64,000 nt of DNA from Malaya genurostris (GCF_030247185.1 NC_080572.1:297152314-297216313); one strand, 5' to 3'; numbered from the stretch's first letter, positions 25,840-37,940 are shown. Notes: generated by a model not told the origin, from the letters alone. A program made the numbers and translations.

Positions 25840-26200
25840 TTCGTCCCCCTCAAAGTAATCACCCTCGGCCCCAATACACTTGTGCCAACATTTTTTTTCC
25901 AATCTTCGAAAGAGTTGTTAAAGTCAATTTCCGAAATAGCCTTCAATTCGAGTAGCGATTCACGTTTGATGGCTTCAATTGACTCAAAACGGTTTCCTGG
26001 GAGCGGCCGTTTTAGTTTTCTGAATAGCCAGAAGTTGAATTTTTGGCGAAAAAATCACAAAGAATCAATGCAATATGCGACGGTGAATTATCGTGGTGCA
26101 AATACCAAGAGTTGTCGGCCCATAATTCCGGCCTCTTTTTACGAATAGCTTCACGTAAATGACACATAACACTCAAATAGTATACCCCCACCATCAATCT
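25840..26200 (-). pseudogene. Mariner DD34D transposase fragment (another subfamily)
   Basis: The minus-strand reading gives CHLREAIRKKRPELWADNSWYLHHDNSPSH, which is the segment around the second catalytic Asp (HHDN) of a widespread insect mariner lineage. After a frameshift, further pieces follow (ESIEAIKRESLLELKAISEIDFNNSFEDWKK) and, in a third frame, a C-terminal end near 25840. The first Asp, the DNA-binding half and most of the third-Asp block are missing. No terminal repeats were found. It is an old, 5'-truncated relic of a lineage distinct from the mariner at 2309-3600. Confidence 0.85.
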
Positions 26201-26204
26201 GTTT

Positions 26205-26990
26205 CGGAATGATTCAGAATTTTAGAACGTTTTGAAACCTGCTTTACGATTAACATTAAAATTGATCGGCTGAATTTCATAGTAAGAATATATAAGATTT
26301 TATTAACGACTTTGCGGTTTTTTCCAGAATTAAAAATATGCACTTTCATTTTTATCGTGAATGCATAGATAAAACTAAGAATTTATCGTCATTTTGATAT
26401 AAATCAGCTACGTTGCGTCAAAACTGGTGCAAGCGTTTTGAAAGTGAAACTTAAAAGTCAATCGTATTTTCAGTTTTTTTTGTATTTTGAAATTCATTTG
26501 ATGTCAATAAATGCAACGGTAGGACATCTAAATGGCGGACAAGAAATTTTCCTTCATGCAAATTACACTCAACTTAAAAAGTAATAAAACCTATAGCTCA
26601 CAACACACGTGTCATAGCTATACTTTGAAACACACATTGGCACGAAAGTAGTTTTGTGAGAGAATTGAATTAGCAATGTTTATGTTTCTCGCTGAAGTTA
26701 TTTTATTTCTGGTGAGTTATTCTTGCTAAGTTGTTAGACCATGCAAAAGGTTTTGTGAAAGCTTCAAAAACGAACTATTACATTACTTGTAAAAAGATGT
26801 AGTGATTATAGCTGTTATGAAACTATAGGAGGGGGTGCATGAAATTTCCGATATCGAAAAAATTTTTTGTGATACTAAATGTCTTAGATACTAAATTGTG
26901 ATACTAAATGTGCCTGAAACTTTGAGATCTAAAATATCAAGAAACTTATTCGATTGTCGATTGTGGAACTTGAGAATTCCGAAAACAACT
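26205..26990. other. AT-rich spacer
   Basis: I see no gene, terminal repeat or clear tandem structure. Confidence 0.5.
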
Positions 26991-26992
26991 TT

Positions 26993-27450
26993 TTACCTTT
27001 CTCATATAGAATATCATATACCATTCGACTCAGCTCGACGAACTGAGCAAATGTCTGTGTGTATGTGACAAATAATATCACTCGATTTTCTCAGAGATGT
27101 CTGAATCGATTTTTATAATCTCAAATGAAAGGTCTTACGGTCCAATAGATCGCTATTTAATTTTATCTCGATTCGACTTCCGGTTCCGGTATTACAGTGC
27201 GATTAGTAAAAAATTTAAATTTCACGAGTATTTTTTCACAAACGATGGCGAAACGAGGTGCACATTTTTCTAAAATTTACTGGTAAATTCATCTAGCTGA
27301 CAGACCTTGTTAGTTGGTGGATATATAAATCAACTTTGGGACTACTAGGTCACAGTTTCTGCTTCCGAACGCATCGATAATAGTGAAGAAAAGCTTAAAA
27401 AACCCTTCTTAATCCACCTAGTGGTGTGATGATGCCTTTCTCTTCTTTCA
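26993..27450 (-). repeat. High-copy repeat, copy 2 and start of another
   Basis: An inverted copy begins at 26997 ('cctttctcatata') and reads through 'accattcgactcagctcg', a short CA-like tract, 'tctcagagatgtctgaatcg' and 'gacttccggttccgg'. At 27410-27445 the forward start signature 'taatccacctagtggtgtga' appears, so a second copy abuts it. Both are fragments. Confidence 0.7.
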
Positions 27451-27718
27451 TAACATTCTCATGAAAATATATTTCATACTTTTATTAAATAATTTCGGAT
27501 ACTAATTTTGACACCAATTGATTCAGATTGATTCGAGTAGTTCACAAAAGCATGCTTCAGTGTTTATGTCACACAGTCCGCATTATTTTTCCAAATTAGT
27601 GCTTGACATTTGCGTTGCCTATTTGTATGAGAACAGTAATCTAAAAAAACCCTTCTCAGTCCACTTAGTGGAATTTTCATATATCTTGAAAAATCACCAT
27701 AATTTTGATGCCAAAAGG

Positions 27719-27902
27719 CTTAGAATTGCATGAAACGTCGAGATTTAGTGTCATCTCGAAAAAAAAATTTTTTGAGAAAATCGACTTTTTGGGACTTAGA
27801 AAAAATATCAAAATTTTTCTAAGTCCCAGAAAGCTGATTTTTTCAAAAAAAAATTTTTTTTTCGAGATGAAACTAAATTTCGATGTTTCATGCAGTTTTA
27901 AG
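27719..27902. repeat. Near-perfect 90-bp-arm palindrome
   Basis: Left arm 27719-27805 and right arm 27812-27902 are inverted complements with only a few mismatches around a loop of a few bases. The centre pairs 'tgggacttagaaaaa' with 'tttttctaagtccca', and the outer ends pair 'gcatgaaacgtcgagattta' with the complement of 'aaatttcgatgtttcatgca'. It belongs to the same AT-rich foldback family as 19960-20400 and 61240-61370. Confidence 0.88.
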
Positions 27903-28129
27903 AAAAAAAAATTTTCGATTTTTAAAATTTCATGTACTCCCCCCTATGGTGCTTTTTCAAGATCGAAAATTGTCAAACCTTTACCACCGGGCAGCACCCC
28001 TTACGCATGTCCGATTTAGCTCAAATTTTGCATGAAGGCTTTTTTAGAGGTGCTTGAACTTTTGAGCACTAGAGCTTAACGAAAATAGAGGTGATCCCAA
28101 AATTTTGGCACCCTTATATATATAAGAGC

Positions 28130-28468
28130 GGTAAAAATCAACGTGTTTTGTCGGTTACGTCACTTATGCCATCATATATCTGGAACCAAAAGTCACAACC
28201 ATTTGATCTTCGAACTTGATCAATGGCCCGATAGTAGCTTTCAAACGAGCCCAAGTTTGTTAAAATCGGTTCAGCCATCTCTGAGAAAATTGAGCGCGTT
28301 AAAATAGCTTCGAAAAGTGCACACACACAGACATTTTCCGATCTCGTCGAACTGATACGAATGGTATATAACATTATGGGTCTCCGATGCTCTGTTCGAA
28401 AGTCGGTTTTCCAGCAATTCTATAGAGAAAGGCAAAACAGCTTTCTATAGAGAAAGGCAAAACAGCTA
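28130..28468 (+). repeat. High-copy repeat, copy 3, with duplicated 3' end
   Basis: Contains 'aaaatcggttcagccatctc', a short (CA)n, 'gtcgaactgatacgaatggt' and the terminus 'ctatagagaaaggcaaaaca'. The terminus is duplicated in tandem (about 28417-28442 and 28443-28468). It is the 3' half of the family. Confidence 0.75.
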
Positions 28469-28469
28469 A

Positions 28470-29350
28470 ACACTTCTGTTCCTAATTTCATCTCATTGGA
28501 TTTTAATTCATCCTATCGTTGGTCCTATATTCATTCTATTGATTAGCAATTGCGATAGAAATCGAAACAAAGTATCGCACTATTACACTCTCTGGTTCAA
28601 AATGTCAAAACTCTTCTTGAAAGGACCTAATGCCAACTGTGAGACAATACACGATATTTTAAAGACCAGTTTTGAATCAATTTGACTTATAAAAATTATT
28701 GGGTCGTTTTCGTTTCCTTTCGATTTACATTTAAAATTCTATTGTTAATCTGGACTGGCCCTTTTTTTAAACATGAATACATCAGATGCTCAGCCGATGA
28801 AATACACACATCCTTTACAGCGTTATGTTGACATATATTGAAATGAAACCAGTGCTACTAGACATACTTTAACACGTACTTTTTAGTAATATTTGAAGTT
28901 GGAACAGTTTTATTGAGTTATGAACATCAATAATATAAAAAACTTATTGTCACGGATACAAGAAAAAATAACTTGTTGATGATAATTTAGAGAAAAAAAT
29001 TTTGTTTTCATAACATTATGAGAAAAGTTGGCAGCCTTGCGATACGAAATCAAATGAAAACAAGACGCAATGTAAGTGTAAATTCATATCAAATTTTAAA
29101 CATTTTTATTGTTTAATGGCTGATTTTAGAAGTTTTCAATCGTTTACCAAACAAGTGAAAAGTCAACATTACTAATTATGAAGTCATCCAACATTGAATA
29201 GTGGTGTGATTATGTGAAATAATGATCATGTTTTCAAAACCAATCAACTAGTAAATAGAAACATGACGAACTGCAAAACTGCAGACGAAAATGTTTCCAA
29301 AATCGGAAAATGAATTTGTTATAAATGAAAAACCGATCACTGGAGGATTT
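28470..29350. other. AT-rich spacer
   Basis: No gene or repeat boundary recognised. Confidence 0.5.
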
Positions 29351-29354
29351 GAAT

Positions 29355-30160
29355 TCATTTTTGCCTTTCTCATATAAAAAGGTTATGCTCATGTTGCGTT
29401 TTTTTTTGTTTTTTTCGGAGATGGCTGGATCGATTCTCACAAATTTAGATTCCAATGAAAGGTTCCAAACAGAATGGTTCCATACAAAACTCCTGAATAT
29501 TATTTGGATCCGGCTTATACCATCAATTATAGGGGCGAAACAAAAAACGTAAAAAAATCTAAATCGACATCAAAACTACTCGAATCGTAATCATTGTCAG
29601 AAGACAGCCAAACAAACCGATTCCAGTTATTCATTTAAGAACCGAAGAAAATTATTTTGAAGATTACCACAGTATAATTTATGATAGTATGATTAATATG
29701 AGAAAAGCATAATTACTCCATTAGGTGAATTAACAGGTTTTTAAACGGAAAAATGTGACAAAATTTTAAAGCATTTCACAGTTTAATTTAGGTACGTTGA
29801 AAGATATGATTCGTGTTCAAAGTTATGAGATCAAGGGATAAGATGAAAATAGAAGCTCAGATGAAATAGGGAGCCGTAACCCTAGAATGGCTATGCAATA
29901 AATGTGAAAATTAAATTTTTGATCCAAGAATTTCCTCGGAGATGACTGCACAAACGTAGATAGATATTTAAGGTCTTATGATTCCATAGAACGATACAGA
30001 CTCCGGATCCGACTTACGGTTTCGGAATTACAGAGTGATAAGTAGATTTTTTTTCCAATATCAAGAGCGTAATTCTCTACATGACCGTACGAAAGGAATC
30101 AGGAAACAGAACTAATTGGCTCAAGTGGCAAGTGAGCTTAAATTCTTGGGTCCGGAATTA
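29355..30160 (-). repeat. High-copy repeat, copies 4 and 5 (degenerate, inverted)
   Basis: 29355-29545 starts with 'tgcctttctcatataaaaag', the inverse of the family's end, and contains 'cggagatggctggatcg'. 29880-30160 is a more diverged inverted piece with 'ctcggagatgac', 'aaggtcttatgattcc' and 'tccgacttacggtttcgg'. No protein is encoded. Confidence 0.6.
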
Positions 30161-30216
30161 CCCCGAAATAGTAAAAAAAAATTGGAGGAGAAATCACTTA
30201 TTGTCGAGCTCTTCTA

Positions 30217-31141
30217 TAGGGTGATTTTTTAAGAGCTTGAGAACTTTTTTAAACAATAAAACGCATAAAATTTGCAAAATCTCATCGGTTCTTTATTTTA
30301 AACGTTAGATTGGTACATGACATTTACTTTTTGAAGATAATTTCATTTAAATGTTGACCGCGGCTGCGTCTTAGGTGGTCCATTCGGAAAGTCCAATTTT
30401 GGGCAACTTTTTCGAGCATTTCGGCCGGAATAGCCCGAATTTCTTCGGAAATGTTGTCTTCCAAAGCTGGAATAGTTACTGGCTTATTTCTGTAGACTTT
30501 AGACTTGACGTAGCCCCACAAAAAATAGTCTAAAGGCGTCAAATCGCATGATCTTGGTGGCCAACTTACCGGTCCATTTCTTGAGATGAATTGTTCTCCG
30601 AAGTTTTCCCTCAAAATGGCCATAGAATCGCGAGCTGTGTGGCATGTAGCGCCATCTTGTTGAAACCACATGTCAACCAAGTTCAGTTCTTCCATTTTTG
30701 GCAACAAAAAGTTTGTTAGCATCGAACGATAGCGATCGCCATTCACTGTAACGTTGCGTCCAACAGCATCTTTGAAAAAATACGGTCCAATGATTCCACC
30801 AGCGTACAAACCACACCAAACAGTGCATTTTTCGGGATGCATGGGCAGTTCTTGAACGGCTTCTGGTTGCTCTTCACTCCAAATGCGGCAATTTTGCTTA
30901 TTTACGTAGCCATTCAACCAGAAATGAGCCTCATCGCTGAACAAAATTTGTCGATAAAAAAGCGGATTTTCCGAATGGACCACCTAAGACGCAGCCGCGG
31001 TCAACATTTAAATGAAATTATCTTCAAAAAGTAAATGTCATGTACCAATCTAACGTTTAAAATAAAGAACCGATGAGATTTTGCAAATTTTATGCGTTTT
31101 ATTGTTTAAAAAAGTTCTCAAGCTCTTAAAAAATCACCCTG
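30217..31141 (-). mobile_element. DD41D (rosa-like) element with duplicated, inverted 3' end
   Basis: A 925-bp element flanked by TA (30215-30216 and 31142-31143). Its two ends are 174-bp near-identical inverted repeats (30217-30390 and 30968-31141). Normal members have short terminal repeats, but here both ends are the 3' end of the transposon, including the last 20 or so codons of the transposase. The native 5' end, with the promoter and DNA-binding domain, is gone. Confidence 0.92.
30324..30983 (-). pseudogene. DD41D transposase catalytic domain, N-terminally truncated
   Basis: A 219-codon open frame containing the whole catalytic core without a stop: SDEAHFWLNG (first Asp at residue 17), CTVWCGLYAGGIIGPYFF, WFQQDGATCHTA (second Asp at 110) and SCDLTPLDYFLWGYVKSKVY (third Asp at 152). 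Exactly 41 residues lie between the last two, hence DD41D, matching the rosa group of IS630-Tc1-mariner elements. The C-terminus is HLRRSRGQHLNEIIFKK. The first six or so residues come from the inverted 3'-end duplication, so the DNA-binding domain is missing. The same C-terminal peptide is also encoded on the plus strand at about 30975-31034. Confidence 0.92.
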
Positions 31142-31145
31142 TATA

Positions 31146-33515
31146 AGTTAACCAAAATTAGGTCGTTATATACTCAAACTTTGACTCGATCGTAAAAAAT
31201 AAGGAGCGTGCTTTGTTAGGGCATAACATTTTGGGTGAACTTACATTTACCTAAATTTTTAAGTCATCACTCGTTACCTAAAATTGGGGAGATGCACTTT
31301 AGTTGATCGTGGGTAGGTTTTGATCCAAAATTAAGTAGCAGCTGGTAAGAGTGTTAACAGATTTTCAGTCTGCTTCCGCCTTGTTTTCATAACCTAGGAA
31401 TGAAAATACATCACCGAAAATCGACTACTGGATTTGAAAAACACCAAACTCCTTTGTAAATCTTCTGTATCGGTGATCTGTGAAACTCTAACAATCAAAA
31501 CATACTTCGATTGAACGATTCGAGATTTATTCAAAAACAGACTCGTATGAGTGAACTATTCTAGTTTTACATGCACTGTTATTAGTGCTAAGTAACATTA
31601 AAGCATAACAATGAATGAAAATTAAAATGTAATATTTTCATACCAACACTAATAAACTACCACGCGTTCCCGTTGAACTCAGCACTTGGTCGCCGTTTCA
31701 TCGCAGTCAAACCCATTTTCTCCTTGGTTACAATGGTTAAGAATAAATTGCCAGTTCAAAAAATAATTCCGGCGCCACGATGGCTACTGGTCTGATGCTG
31801 CATTGTGACCTTCCGAGAGGTCGCTGTCAGGTGAGCATGCGTCAAAGCTGCTGAGAGTGACAGAATAAAAAAAACATGCACAGATAACAACGCCTCCAGA
31901 CGGACATCCTACGCTAATAAAAAAAATGCTATATTTAATGTGAATTTCACTGCTGGAAACGTATTCATCTGGAAGCCAGACATTCGGACATCCATTATTT
32001 ATCTTTTATTGCCGTAAGGAAACTATAATGGCATTTGGGATAAAATGGAAGAAGTCAGTAAAGTTTTTCCCCCCAGAAAAATACACTAATATTATTCAAT
32101 AAAGAAAGAGTTCTCGGAAGGAAGCTGGAAAATTTGTGCCCGTATAAAGAGAATTTATGGTTCTTTTGGGAACTTTATGTACTACTGAAATCGGTGAAGA
32201 AGGTTTGAGAATGTTTCCCGAAATCGTGTTCGTTCATAATGCTTATGTAGAGCCAAATCCGCCCAATTGCACAGAGGGAGGAGATCTTCCGTGGATTCTG
32301 CTTCGTTGGTAGGCTGTTTGTGCGCAGCTTTCTGTTCTTGACAGGGGAGAATCCGCGTTCTGTGTCGAGAATCGCATGCCGCATTTCCCTTTGCTTGTCT
32401 GCTACTGGTTGTTTGTGAAAATCTTCTGCTTGTACGTGTGGTGTGAGTCACCATAACTCGCGACCATTTTACCTTTTTCGCGAGTGTTGTGCTTCTGTTA
32501 CGAGAACCGATCCAGGGGAAGGCACCAATTGTTTAGGCTCCTGGTTGTACGTGATATGAAAGATTTAAACGAAAGGTAGGCGGTTAAAAAATACTATCTA
32601 GTTTGTATAATAGTTGTCAAAATTTTGCGATATTTCCTTATTTAAATCAGAAATATTTTGCTTACTACATTCTTTTGGGTATTCTCGTGTACCCAAAATT
32701 CAACATGATAGTCGTAAATTAATCGAAAATTTGTATTCAAATACATTTTCTATTTTTATTGTCTTGTCATTTTTTCCGAATACTAAACATTTTCAAGACA
32801 TTCCAAAAATTATTAATGTTTCCCAAAACTGTTGTAACTATCGAATGGTAGCTTCTCTGGCCGGCGGGTTCGAAGGTTTTCTTCCAGGCTGCTTGTTATG
32901 GTAACGCGTTTGCCCTTCTGTGACTTCTCGTTGGATCACTCGAATATCAAGGCCTACTATTCCTGCCGAGTTGAAATTCTAGGAATTCATTTCAGAGCCA
33001 TTTCTTACTTCTGATTTTCTTTGTTCATCTATTCGTTTGACACAATGACTGAAAAAGCAAATTTATAATTATAATTTTAAAGGGTACATCTTCCGACAAC
33101 TTTCACGATCGTTTTTAGCCAGATCATAGGAAGTAAAATTTGCACATCTTTACCACCATTCCGTGTTCGAATATGTTTATGCTTTAAGAATTCAAAAGTC
33201 TTTTTTTCAATGTCTGTCAAATAATAACAGTTGAATTTATTTCCGATTTTCTCAAATAATGTTGTTTACTGTTTTTGGTGAGGCAAAAATTAACTCTAGA
33301 CTCGGTGTGAGCCGTAAATTAATTGTAGTTTTTTGCAAAAAAAAACTTGCTGATTTCAAGAAACTCAACAATATTTTCGAGTGCGTACCAATAAAATAGT
33401 CCAAAATTTCCTAAATCTCGGGTACAAACGATGATCACAGATACGATATTACCGATGACGTGTTTACTTTTCTTAACGTTTCTGAAGCAATTTATTTTTG
33501 ATATCTTAGATTTAC
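31146..33515. other. Long stretch without recognised genes
   Basis: 31700-31920 and 32170-32520 are less AT-rich and may be unique host DNA. A 90-codon minus-strand frame (32454-32182) is Arg/Thr/His-rich but resembles nothing I know. The rest is AT-rich. Confidence 0.5.
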
Positions 33516-33519
33516 AGCA

Positions 33520-34150
33520 CTATGGTTTCAAAAGTCCTTTCATTTAAACTTAAGTTTGTAAAAATCGGTTCGCCATCTTTGAGAAAACTAAGAAACAAAT
33601 TATAAATTGGAATTGGAAATTGGAAAATTGGAAAAAATCACCATGTAATTCCGAAACCTTAAGCTGGATCGAGACTATAAGACCTTTCATTTGAATCCAA
33701 ATTTGTAAAAACCAGCTAAGTCATCTCAGCGAAAAGTTAGTACCCATATTTAATTTTTTTGCATATTTTATCTCATATTTTCGGAGCCGGAAGTCAAATA
33801 TGAGCTTAATTCAGGAATTTTGTATGGAACCGCAAAACCTTTCACTTAAATTTAAGGTTGTGAAGATCGGTTCAGTAATTTTAGAGAGTAGCTGGTGAAC
33901 TTATTTTTACAATTTCGTGCACATTTCACTACTTAAATCTGGAACGGAAGTCGGCTTCAAACAATGCTCAGGAATGTTGTATGGGTCCACAATACCTTTT
34001 ATTTGAATATAAGTCTGTGAAAATCGGCTCTGCTATCTCCGAGAAAAGTTAGTGCAAAAAAAAAAAAACGTTTCGTAAACACACAGACATTTCGCGTACT
34101 CAAAGAACTGAGTCGAATGGTATATAACACTCGGCCCTCTGAACCTCGGT
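33520..34150 (+). repeat. High-copy repeat, copy 6, with internal 157-bp monomers
   Basis: At least three diverged monomers with 'gccggaagtc' or 'aacggaagtcgg', 'aggaattttgtatgg' and 'aaaatcggtt', spaced about 157 bp (33787 and 33944). A short (CA)n, 'ggtatataacactcggccct' and 'gaacctcggtt' follow. The terminal 'atatgagaaaggc' is missing. Confidence 0.75.
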
Positions 34151-34439
34151 TAACATTTAAAATATTGAAATCGTTGAATCATGTGAAATAACATTTCAAT
34201 TTACTGAATACTCTCATATCAAGAAAAGAACTACTTCATGGATAGAAAAGAACAATCAATTTACTTAAGTAATATTTATGCTCATTTTCCTTCAAAATAA
34301 GATATGAGTTTTCGTTTCGATAAGATATGTCATCGTGCTAATTTAGATCTGTGTTTTTCATGTCATTGTAGGATCATTTCTAATAATTTCATAATTTTAA
34401 CATTTCCAGCAGATTTTGCGAATAAAAGACTCTTCAATA

Positions 34440-35690
34440 TATTAAAATTTGGATGCCAAACTCTTGTAACACTTTCTAACGCCTATAACTTACAAAAATT
34501 AACACATATAACGCTTCCTAACACACAAAGCTTACAAAAGAGTAACGAATGTAACGCCTCGTAACGTTTGTATCAATTGAAAATGTAACACACGTAACGT
34601 TTTGTAACATCTAAAACATACAAAAAAGTAACCCGTGTAATGATTTGTAACGCCTTTAACTTGCAAAAATGTAACGCATGTAACATTTCGTAACACCTGT
34701 AATTCACAAAAGAGTAACACGCGTAACGCCTACAACTCACAAAAAACGCATGTAACGCTTCGTAACGTCTATAACTTGTAACACCTTTAACTTACAAAAA
34801 AGTAACGCATGTAACACTTTGCAACACCGATAACTTACAAAAAACCTGTTTTAATCCACCTAGTGGTGTAATGATGCCTTTCTCATATCAATCATACTGT
34901 AATATATAATACTGTGGTATTCTTCACAAGGTCGATTTAGAAATTTTTTTAAGGTTTTTCCCCATTTTCTGTGATACAATTTTTAACCCACTTTACCCTA
35001 TATTTCCAGATCCGGAAGTCGGATCCGCATGAAATTTAAAAATCACGTATGGGACCATAGGACCTTTAATTTGAAACTAAGTTTGTGAAAATCGGTCGCG
35101 CCATCTATGAGAAAAGTTAGAACACATATTTTCATATTTTTTGCACATTTCACCCTATAAATCCCGAACCGGAAGTCGGATCCAAATAATATTCAGGAAT
35201 TTTTTATGGGACCATAAGACCTTTCATTTGAATCTAAGTTTGTGAAAATCGGTTCAGCCATTTTGGAGAAAAGTTAGTGCAAAAAAACGTTACACACACA
35301 TACACACATAGACATTTTGCGTACTCGACGAACTGAGTCGAATGGTATATGACACTCACCCCTCCGAACCTCGGTTCAAAAGTCGGGTTTCACAGTGATT
35401 GCATAACCTTTTTATATGAGAAAGGCAAAAAGTAACACATGTAACGCCTACAACTTACAAAACAGTAACGCATATAACACTTCGTAACGCCTATAACGGA
35501 CTAAAAAGTAACGATTCGTAACGCCTAAAGTAACGCATGTAACGCCTATAACTTACAAAAAGAGTAACACATGTAACACTTTGTTACACCTGTTACAAGA
35601 GAGCGACGTATATAACACTTATAACCTTCTTAAAAGTAACGCATCGTAACTCTTTTACCGCAAGAATCTAAAAATATAACGGTTTTAACA
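34440..35690. repeat. 43-bp 'gtaacgc' minisatellite
   Basis: A degenerate tandem array whose monomer reads roughly 'gtaacgcatgtaacactt' followed by 'tgtaacgcctataacttac' and an A-run. It occupies about 34440-34844 and 35427-35690, split by the inserted element at 34845-35426. It is not coding. Confidence 0.88.
34845..35426 (+). mobile_element. Complete copy of the high-copy repeat (582 bp)
   Basis: It starts 'cctgttttaatccacctagt' and ends 'atatgagaaaggc'. Its subterminal 'gcctttctcatat' (34876-34888) is the inverse of that end (35414-35426). The interior has two 157-bp monomers (35012 and 35169), a short CA tract and 'gtcgaatggtatatgacact'. Because it interrupts a tandem array, its boundaries are clear: removing it rejoins a normal monomer. 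'caaaaa' on both sides may be the target duplication. No protein is encoded, so it is a non-autonomous element of unknown class. Confidence 0.8.
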
Positions 35691-35699
35691 TTTAATAAT

Positions 35700-36177
35700 T
35701 TCCACAATATAACTCATATGATTTGCCGATTTTAGAATAGGGCCTTCAACTGGGCGCTATTTTTTTCGTTCAATAAACGAGGCAGACAGAGGTCGATTGT
35801 TGAGCAATTTTCAATATGAGGAGTTGGAGCCCCGTTGGACTAGTTTTACTGGAGAATTTGGAAAGTTTTGAACTACCTATTCTTTTGAAACAAACACTAT
35901 ATCCCTGTACAATACTTTTACTTTGCGTAGAATTACAACTTGTTATATGAAGAAAACACTTAGTTTTCACACTGTATTTATAGGCAAGAAAACAACAATA
36001 AACCATTCCAGCAAACTGAACGATTATTTCGTGCAGTATGTCATTCAACTAACGCTCAACGACTAACAAAACATACTCGCTTGCTGCGTTGGTAGCATCA
36101 TTAACTTAACGTAACGCTTCCCACCTCACGATAATATCGAGTTAAACGCTTCGTCGAATGGAACATTTTTTCATAAT
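35700..36177. other. No gene recognised
   Basis: A 92-codon minus-strand frame (36048-35770) has no family features. Confidence 0.5.
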
Positions 36178-36311
36178 GGGGGCGGGTTTAGTGTGATGGG
36201 TAAGTCGATGCCTTTCACGCAACCCGCCTGGGTTCGATTCCCAACACCGCACATAGGCCCGAAGAGGCGAATGACCTTAAGGTTAATACTTCTATAATCG
36301 GAATAAAAAAA
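36178..36311 (+). mobile_element. SINE derived from tRNA-Glu-like sequence
   Basis: An RNA polymerase III A-box-like segment ('gtttagtgtgatgggtaag', 36186-36204) is followed by an anticodon-loop-like 'ctttcac' and a B box 'gggttcgattccc' (36230-36242). After the tRNA-like head come 'gaatgaccttaaggttaata' and an A-rich tail. The loop 'ctttcac' is that of tRNA-Glu(UUC). No intact acceptor stem exists, so it is a SINE and not a tRNA gene. Confidence 0.85.
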
Positions 36312-37929
36312 ATCCATTGTATCTTTACTCAGCTGTTGACAGGTCTCTAATCTGTTTCTAATTTCGGAAGGGACAGGTATATTTTTCACATTTGACTGAG
36401 CAAACCACAATTTTCATTGTAATTACTAAAAGTATATGGAGCAGAGCTAATAAAATTTTCATTTTCATTGACTCAAAATAGACGAAAATAAAGAGAAATC
36501 ACTGTCACTCTCAGCTTCGCTTGCAAACTATGAGAATGAAATCCATGTTCAGTCAATGACATAAGCGGGACAGTAGTTTCAAAATTGTGTTTTTTCCTTC
36601 ATTTGCCCTTTCAGTCATTTGCAGCTTTCAGTAAAAATACTATAGTATGCAGTGTCGATATTCAACCAAAGCTGTGAGAATTGAAAACGACAGAAAAAGG
36701 TTTCACAATAAGTTTTAACTGTTGGTGCTCGAATTTGTAGTAGTTTTGGTTTCCAAAGAAGTTATGGGATGTAATTACTTCGATTTGCCATATTTTAGTC
36801 ACTTTTTATAGCCAAGCGTCACATATTTTCAATACATCGATGAAAGAATGAGAATTGAAATTCTGCTGTTGCTACCTGAAGACATTAGTTTGGTTTCGTC
36901 TTGCCACAGAGGAAAAAGTGACGTTGACATTTATACTCTCTCATTTTTTCGATGAGAAACGAAAATGCTTCGTCTCTCTTCGTTTGTTCTAGTGTCGGTC
37001 ATTTACGAATGAGACAGTAAAACATTGAAAATAAGACTGCTGGAATGGTTTCTTTCATTGAGAATGCATGACAATTTTAAGCTCTGGTATTGAGTGTAGA
37101 TTTCATCCATCAGAGTGAACGCGAGAAGCAGAACCGAGCAGGCGACAGACATTAGCAGACCAAAAGTGAGAAACATGTTTAGAACAAATCAATAGTACTA
37201 TGTCAGAGTACAAGCGAGAATTTCTCTCTGCGTTTATTCTGTCAGGGTTCCTTTTATTTGCTGTAAAAAATCTTCCGCTCAGCTTTTCACGCTCACTCTC
37301 CGGCGTTGGTTTGTTTTGTTTTTCATGTGAGAGAAGCTAAATGTTTTTAGTAGTTATAATCTCCTAATGAAGTGAATATGAAGCTCAAAGCATTGTTTTG
37401 GAAGCTAAACACTTCGAAAAATTCAGAACCTAAGTTCTACAGATTATAACTTTCATATGATGTGCAATTGATATTAGATTGAACATTTATCATCATTCGA
37501 CAGACTTTTCAAATACACATCAGGGATCCACAAAAATGAGAAAATGCATTTTATCTTGGAAATAAAACAGCCCTGGTCCTATCCTAGGTTTAGCTTATCG
37601 TTTAGTTATCGCGCTCGTGTGCTATGATGATAATTGCAATTTTATCTGTCATAATTCTAGGAAAAACGAATTTCAATTCAAATAATGATTTATGGTCTAT
37701 TCTGCCCATTATTCCAATGTTCACAGGTTTTTCCATCCGTTTGATTGCACAGATTCTATATCACTGATCATATATTTTATTGAATATTCTGAGAAACTGA
37801 TAGATTTTTAAGATATTTTAACAACATTTTCTCAGATTTTTGCTTGCTTTAAGCAACACAGATGATTCTGGGTAGAATCATTTGATCAGTTAGTTAAATT
37901 AATCGATTAGTACTAAATAGTAATCGATT
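36312..37929. other. No gene recognised
   Basis: AT-rich to mixed sequence, without terminal repeats or protein motifs. The right end carries 'taatcgatta' repeats next to the RTE insertion. Confidence 0.5.
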
Positions 37930-37940
37930 ACACTAATCGA

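Noticed and set aside
30837..31034. Separate plus-strand gene ending in HLRRSRGQHLNEIIFKK
   Set aside because: This is the transposase C-terminus encoded in the inverted duplicate end of the DD41D element.
34440..35690. CRISPR-like array
   Set aside because: Repeats are degenerate and contiguous with no unique spacers, and the genome is eukaryotic; it is a minisatellite.
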